A stretch of DNA of 9,188 bases from positions 1 to 9,188 of the forward strand of contig JAEXLY010000246.1 in assembly GCA_023444765.1 (NCBI GenBank), read 5' to 3'. Of the stretch, positions 6,215-9,188 are shown piece by piece. The number at the start of each line of letters is the position of its first letter. Positions within the stretch are counted from its first letter, which is position 1. The DNA is from Pseudomonadota bacterium (GTDB lineage Bacteria; Pseudomonadota; Gammaproteobacteria; Xanthomonadales; Xanthomonadaceae). The notes beneath the pieces were generated by a model, which was given only the letters and a program-made list of their open reading frames with translations, was not told where the DNA came from and searched no databases. Made by a program: the position numbers and the translations under genes.

Positions 6215-6243
6215 TTATTTTTTTTTTAAAATCCTCAACAATC

Positions 6244-6303
6244 ATTACCTCCTGTGGCTATTAGGTAGAGGAACTTTCCTCTGACTATATCGCAGGAGGT
6301 AAT
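6244..6303 (+). promoter_or_regulatory. Long imperfect hairpin that buries the antirepressor Shine-Dalgarno
   Basis: ATTACCTCCTG (6244-6254) is the exact complement of CAGGAGGTAAT (6293-6303), which contains the AGGAGG ribosome binding site of the antirepressor (ATG at 6308). Three further pairs with wobbles continue inward. The centre carries its own 7-pair hairpin, AGAGGAA/TTCCTCT (6267-6273, 6276-6282), so the 60 bases can fold as one rod. If the structure forms in mRNA it should block ribosome access. It could instead be an operator palindrome or the scar of a mobile repeat. Confidence 0.7.
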
Positions 6304-6307
6304 TCGT

Positions 6308-7060
6308 ATGGACGAATTAGTAAAAATCAACTATGAAAATCAGCGACCAACCGTACTCGGTCGTGATTTACATGAAGCCTTGGAAGTAAAGACCGCTTAT
6401 AAAGATTGGTTTCCAAGAATGTGTGAGTACGGATTTGAGGAAGGGTCAGACTTTAGCTCATTTTTGAGCGAAAGTACCGGAGGCAGACCGAGCATAGACC
6501 ATCAGTTAACAATCGATATGGCAAAAGAGCTATGCATGATACAGCGTACCCCAAAAGGGAAAGAGTGCCGTCAATACTTTCTTGAAATAGAAAGACGCTG
6601 GAATTCCCCCGAGGCCATTATGGCAAGGGCTTTACAGTTTGCCAATCAGCAACTAATTCAAGTAAGGAATCAAAATAAAGTGCTTGAAGGTACGGTTGCG
6701 GTTCAGAATCAGCAAATTGCAGAAATGAAACCGAAAGTCTCTTATTACGATGTGGTTTTAAATTGTAAAGACCTCATTTCCACATCAGCAATTGCCAAAG
6801 ATTACGGCAAATCCGCTATTTGGATGAACCGCTATCTCAATAAAAAGGGCATTCAGTTTAAACAAGGTGGTATCTGGCTTTTATATCAGAAGTATGCGGA
6901 AAAAGGCTACACCAGCACTAAGACACATAGCTACCTTGGCAGTAATGGGCAGCAGCATACAAAGGTCCATACATACTGGACTCAAAAAGGTAGACTCTTC
7001 ATTTACGAATTGATGAAGGCGGACGGTATTTTGCCTCAGATAGAAATGGAGGGTGCGTAA
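6308..7060 (+). CDS. Phage antirepressor (AntA/AntB N-terminus, KilAC C-terminus)
   Basis: Phage antirepressor of 250 residues. The N-terminal AntA/AntB-type domain (about 14-98) carries the hallmark blocks TVLGRDLHEALEVKTAYKDW, GFEEGSDF, STGGRPSIDHQLTIDMAKEL and QRTPKGKECRQYFLEIERRW. A Gln/Asn-rich helical linker, probably coiled coil, spans about 104-141 (FANQQLIQVRNQ, AVQNQQIAEMKP). The KilAC DNA-binding domain follows (about 142-240: YYDVVLNCKDLISTSAIAKD, KSAIWMNRYLNKKGIQF, GRLFIYELMKADGILP). Such proteins inactivate the lysogeny repressor or bind DNA themselves to promote induction. The ATG at 6308 has AGGAGG at 6294-6299, but that site is the 3' arm of a strong hairpin, so translation may be conditional. 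It is the first gene after the cargo cassette and overlaps the next gene by one base. The target repressor is outside the window. Confidence 0.93.
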   Translation: MDELVKINYENQRPTVLGRDLHEALEVKTAYKDWFPRMCEYGFEEGSDFSSFLSESTGGRPSIDHQLTIDMAKELCMIQRTPKGKECRQYFLEIERRWNSPEAIMARALQFANQQLIQVRNQNKVLEGTVAVQNQQIAEMKPKVSYYDVVLNCKDLISTSAIAKDYGKSAIWMNRYLNKKGIQFKQGGIWLLYQKYAEKGYTSTKTHSYLGSNGQQHTKVHTYWTQKGRLFIYELMKADGILPQIEMEGA

Positions 7061-7494
7061 TGGGAATCAACAAATTTAATCATGAAGGATACCATGACCC
7101 AACTCCCCATGAAGCACTGACCAACATAATGAAAAAGGAAAAGGCAGAGAAAAAACCTGCCTTTAAGCCGCTTGTATATATCTGTTCTCCCTATTCCGGT
7201 GATGTAGAAGGAAACGTTAAAAAGGCCCGTAACTTTTGTAGATTTGCCTTGGAGAGTAATTGTATCCCAATTGCTCCCCACCTTATGTTTCCGCAGTTTA
7301 TGGATGATGAAAATCCAGTGGAACGGGAGCTTGCCATATTTATGGACATCGTGCTTATGGGCAAATGCTCCGAGGTGTGGGTGCTGGGCAATACCATCTC
7401 AAACGGTATGGCGAGGGAAATTGAAGTAGCCAAGAAACGCAGACAAACGGTTAGATATTTTAGTCCGGAGCATGAGGAGGTCGAAAGTTTATGA
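7060..7494 (+). CDS. DUF4406 nucleoside 2-deoxyribosyltransferase-like protein
   Basis: Phage protein of 144 residues with a DUF4406 domain, a relative of nucleoside 2-deoxyribosyltransferases. After a charged N-terminal extension (about 1-36, HEGYHDPTPHEALTNI), the Rossmann-like domain shows YICSPYSGD (40-48), N52 and A56 of the first helix, PIAPHLMFPQFMDD (70-83), FMDIVLMGKCSEVWVLG (94-110) and the closing SNGMAREIEVAKK (114-126), which contains the S-x-G-M-x-x-E-I block of the family. Relatives exchange or hydrolyse bases of deoxynucleosides, so a role in nucleotide salvage or base modification during infection is plausible but unproven. GGAGGG at 7048-7053 precedes the start. It overlaps the antirepressor stop by one base (TAATG) and the primase-helicase start by four (ATGA), so all three are probably co-translated. 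Confidence 0.88.
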   Translation: MGINKFNHEGYHDPTPHEALTNIMKKEKAEKKPAFKPLVYICSPYSGDVEGNVKKARNFCRFALESNCIPIAPHLMFPQFMDDENPVERELAIFMDIVLMGKCSEVWVLGNTISNGMAREIEVAKKRRQTVRYFSPEHEEVESL

Positions 7495-9188
7495 AAATTG
7501 CAGTGGGCAATAGCCGGATGGACAGGAAATGGAAAAACAAAGATATCTCCTGGGAGGATTTTTGCTCCCGTGTAAAGACAACACAGCGGACCACAGAAAC
7601 AGTACAAGAATATCGGAAACTTAAAAAAGGTCATCAAGATGATATCAAAGACGTCGGTGGCTTTGTCGGAGGGCATTTAAAAGAAGGAAGGCGAAAGAAG
7701 GGCAATGTTCTGTGTCGTTCTTTGCTTACCCTTGACATGGATTACGGTAGACCAGATATTTGGGAGCAAATCTCAATGCTTTTTGATTTCAAATGTTGCG
7801 TTTACTCCACCCATAAGCACACACCGGAAAATCCGAGACTCAGGCTTATCGTTCCCCTTGCTCGTGAGATCAGCGAAGAAGAATATGCAGCTGTTGGACG
7901 TATGGTGGCAAAAGAAATTGGTATTGATCTTTTCGATGATACGACATATGAAGCCCATCGCCTTATGTATTGGCCATCCACTTCCTCTAATGGTCAATTT
8001 GTCTATGAAGAGCAGGATGGAGCATTACTTGACCCGGATATTTATCTTGCAAAATATGAAAATTGGCGAGATACGTCAACTTGGCCCGTATCAAGCAGGC
8101 AGTCTGAAGTTATTAATCGCAGTCTGAAAGAACAAGCAGATCCTATTTTAAAGGAAGGTGTGGTAGGAACTTTCTGTCGCACCTATTCCGTTCGTGAAGC
8201 AATTGATAAATTTTTAAGTTCAGTTTATGCACCATCTGTAATGGAAGGACGCTATGACTATATTCCAGCGGACAGTAGCGCGGGTGTGATTATCTATGAT
8301 GATAAATTTGCATACAGCCACCATGCTACTGATCCAGCAAGCGGCCTGCTTCTTAATGCTTTTGATCTCGTTCGTATTCATAAATTCGGCTCTTTAGATG
8401 ATAGAGCTTCCACTACTACGGCTCCTGGCAGGATGCCGTCTTTTGTGGCAATGTGCGAGTTTGCTATAAAAGATGAAGCGGTAAAAGCTGAGTTCGCAAA
8501 GGAGAGACAGGCTCAGGCTGAAGAGGAGTTTAGTGATGAGGATTGGCAGACAGGTTTGGAGCTGGATAAGCAAGGTCGGATAAAAGACTCTTTAGACAAC
8601 ATCGTTCTGATTATTCGGCATGATGAGGAATTACAACATATCGCTTTCAATTGCCACCGTGATGGGATCGATGCCAAAGGTGGTCTGCCTTGGGAACAGA
8701 TTAAGATGGGTTGGAATGATTCGGATAACGCACTTCTTAAGGTGTACTTAAGCAGCAAATACGGAGTCTATTCACCTACCAAGACCAAGGATGCTGTGTT
8801 AGCGGTAGCGTCAGAACGAGCCTACCATCCTGTTAAAGAGTATTTAGACTCCCTGCCAAAATGGGATGGTATTAGCCGAGTGGAAAATCTGCTCATTGAT
8901 TATTTCGGTGCAACAGATAATTCCTATACAAAAGCAGTGATTCGCAAAACAATGGTTGCAGCGGTAGCCCGCATTTATAGACCAGGTACAAAGTTTGATA
9001 GTGTTCTAATCTTAAACGGGCCTCAAGGTATCGGTAAGTCAACCTTCTTTGCCAAGCTTGCTAGAGACTGGTTTTCAGATAGTTTGACTATTACAGATAT
9101 GAAGGATAAATCCGGGGCTGAGAAACTTCAGGGATATTGGTTACTGGAACTAGGAGAGCTTGCTGGAATGCGTAAGACGGATGTGGAG
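7491..9188 (+). CDS. Phage primase-helicase (AEP primase plus VapE/P4-type ATPase), 3' end outside window
   Basis: The first 566 codons of a large replication protein that stays open to the right edge. The N-terminal part resembles an archaeo-eukaryotic-type primase: catalytic D82-x-D84 (LLTLDMDYG), S106-T-H108 followed by PENPRLRLIVPL, and FDDTTYEAHRLMYWPS. A linker with two charged stretches leads to the virulence-associated E (VapE) type superfamily 3-like helicase. VAVASERAYHPVKEYLDSLP and WDGISRVENLL are typical pre-ATPase blocks. The Walker A is G510-PQGIGKS, and W550-LLELGEL fits the Walker B position. It would make primers and unwind the phage origin for the family A polymerase encoded upstream. 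GAGGAGG at 7474-7480 precedes the ATG, and it overlaps DUF4406 by four bases. Missing at the edge are the rest of the ATPase, including the arginine finger. The VapE call is strong. Primase activity is inferred from motifs. Confidence 0.92.
   Translation, partial: MKIAVGNSRMDRKWKNKDISWEDFCSRVKTTQRTTETVQEYRKLKKGHQDDIKDVGGFVGGHLKEGRRKKGNVLCRSLLTLDMDYGRPDIWEQISMLFDFKCCVYSTHKHTPENPRLRLIVPLAREISEEEYAAVGRMVAKEIGIDLFDDTTYEAHRLMYWPSTSSNGQFVYEEQDGALLDPDIYLAKYENWRDTSTWPVSSRQSEVINRSLKEQADPILKEGVVGTFCRTYSVREAIDKFLSSVYAPSVMEGRYDYIPADSSAGVIIYDDKFAYSHHATDPASGLLLNAFDLVRIHKFGSLDDRASTTTAPGRMPSFVAMCEFAIKDEAVKAEFAKERQAQAEEEFSDEDWQTGLELDKQGRIKDSLDNIVLIIRHDEELQHIAFNCHRDGIDAKGGLPWEQIKMGWNDSDNALLKVYLSSKYGVYSPTKTKDAVLAVASERAYHPVKEYLDSLPKWDGISRVENLLIDYFGATDNSYTKAVIRKTMVAAVARIYRPGTKFDSVLILNGPQGIGKSTFFAKLARDWFSDSLTITDMKDKSGAEKLQGYWLLELGELAGMRKTDVE

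Larger units (their letters stand above)
5974..6243. other. AT-rich noncoding stretch at the right side of the cassette
   Basis: The 387 bases between the small membrane protein and the antirepressor hold the terminator (5933-5973), this AT-rich stretch and the hairpin at 6244-6303. I see no convincing intact gene here. It contains a possible gene scrap (6043-6156), a short inverted repeat TCCGA/TCGGA (6190-6194, 6202-6206), a candidate -10 box (6209-6214) and a run of ten T residues (6218-6227). It probably holds the junction between cassette and phage DNA, but no flanking repeat marks the edge clearly. Confidence 0.5.

Noticed and set aside
6190..6227. Terminator made of TCCGA/TCGGA and the T10 run
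   Set aside because: The stem is only five pairs and is separated from the T run by eleven bases, so a functional terminator is unlikely.
6244..6303. Insertion-sequence terminal inverted repeats or an attachment site
   Set aside because: The two arms are only 38 bases apart with no transposase or flanking target duplication visible, and one arm is the ribosome binding site. RNA hairpin preferred, though a repeat scar is not excluded.
7705..8127. 140-codon open frame on the plus strand inside the primase-helicase
   Set aside because: It lies wholly inside the motif-bearing primase frame, has no start signals, and its composition is typical of an out-of-frame read.
1..9188. CRISPR array, tRNA or rRNA gene, complete insertion sequence, toxin-antitoxin pair
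   Set aside because: Reading through both strands I saw no spaced repeats, cloverleaf-like tRNA sequence, rRNA segments, transposase motifs or paired small toxin-antitoxin frames.

Overview
This 9,188-base window looks like the DNA-replication module of a temperate phage or prophage of a low-GC Gram-positive bacterium (Bacillota). A small cargo cassette that does not look like phage replication DNA sits inside it. The phage genes have strong AGGAGG-type ribosome binding sites, short overlaps and one shared direction. The cassette is visibly more AT-rich, and its TetR regulator and membrane protein look Bacillaceae-like. No species can be named from the sequence alone, and no integrase, structural gene or attachment site is visible.

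Left block (1-3970, all +): the 3' end of a small phage protein; a DUF2800 RecB/Cas4-like nuclease with four cysteines placed as for an iron-sulfur cluster; a DUF2815 (Enc34-type) single-stranded DNA-binding protein; and a family A DNA polymerase with a proofreading exonuclease domain. The first three overlap by 8 bases and are probably co-translated. A 73-base gap holding a strong hairpin separates the SSB from the polymerase.

Middle block (about 3971-6243): a TetR regulator (-) diverges from a six-helix GAP (SfLAP, LysE-superfamily-like) membrane protein and a two-helix 72-residue membrane protein (+). Overlapping divergent promoter candidates and two copies of an imperfect palindrome lie between them. 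A terminator candidate closes each side. Flanking DNA holds an unexplained 42-codon open frame and a possible pseudogene scrap. The cassette reads as a self-contained, self-regulated cargo (moron-like) unit.

Right block (about 6244-9188, all +): an AntA/AntB-KilAC antirepressor whose Shine-Dalgarno is the 3' arm of a long imperfect hairpin; a DUF4406 nucleoside-deoxyribosyltransferase-like protein; and the first 566 codons of a primase-helicase (archaeo-eukaryotic-type primase N-terminus plus VapE/P4-type ATPase) that runs off the window. These three overlap by 1 and 4 bases.

Together the phage genes supply priming and unwinding (primase-helicase), synthesis with proofreading (polymerase), strand protection (SSB) and end processing or recombination (nuclease), plus an antirepressor that would link expression to prophage induction. 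The cassette has no evident replication role and is the best candidate for a lysogen-expressed accessory trait.
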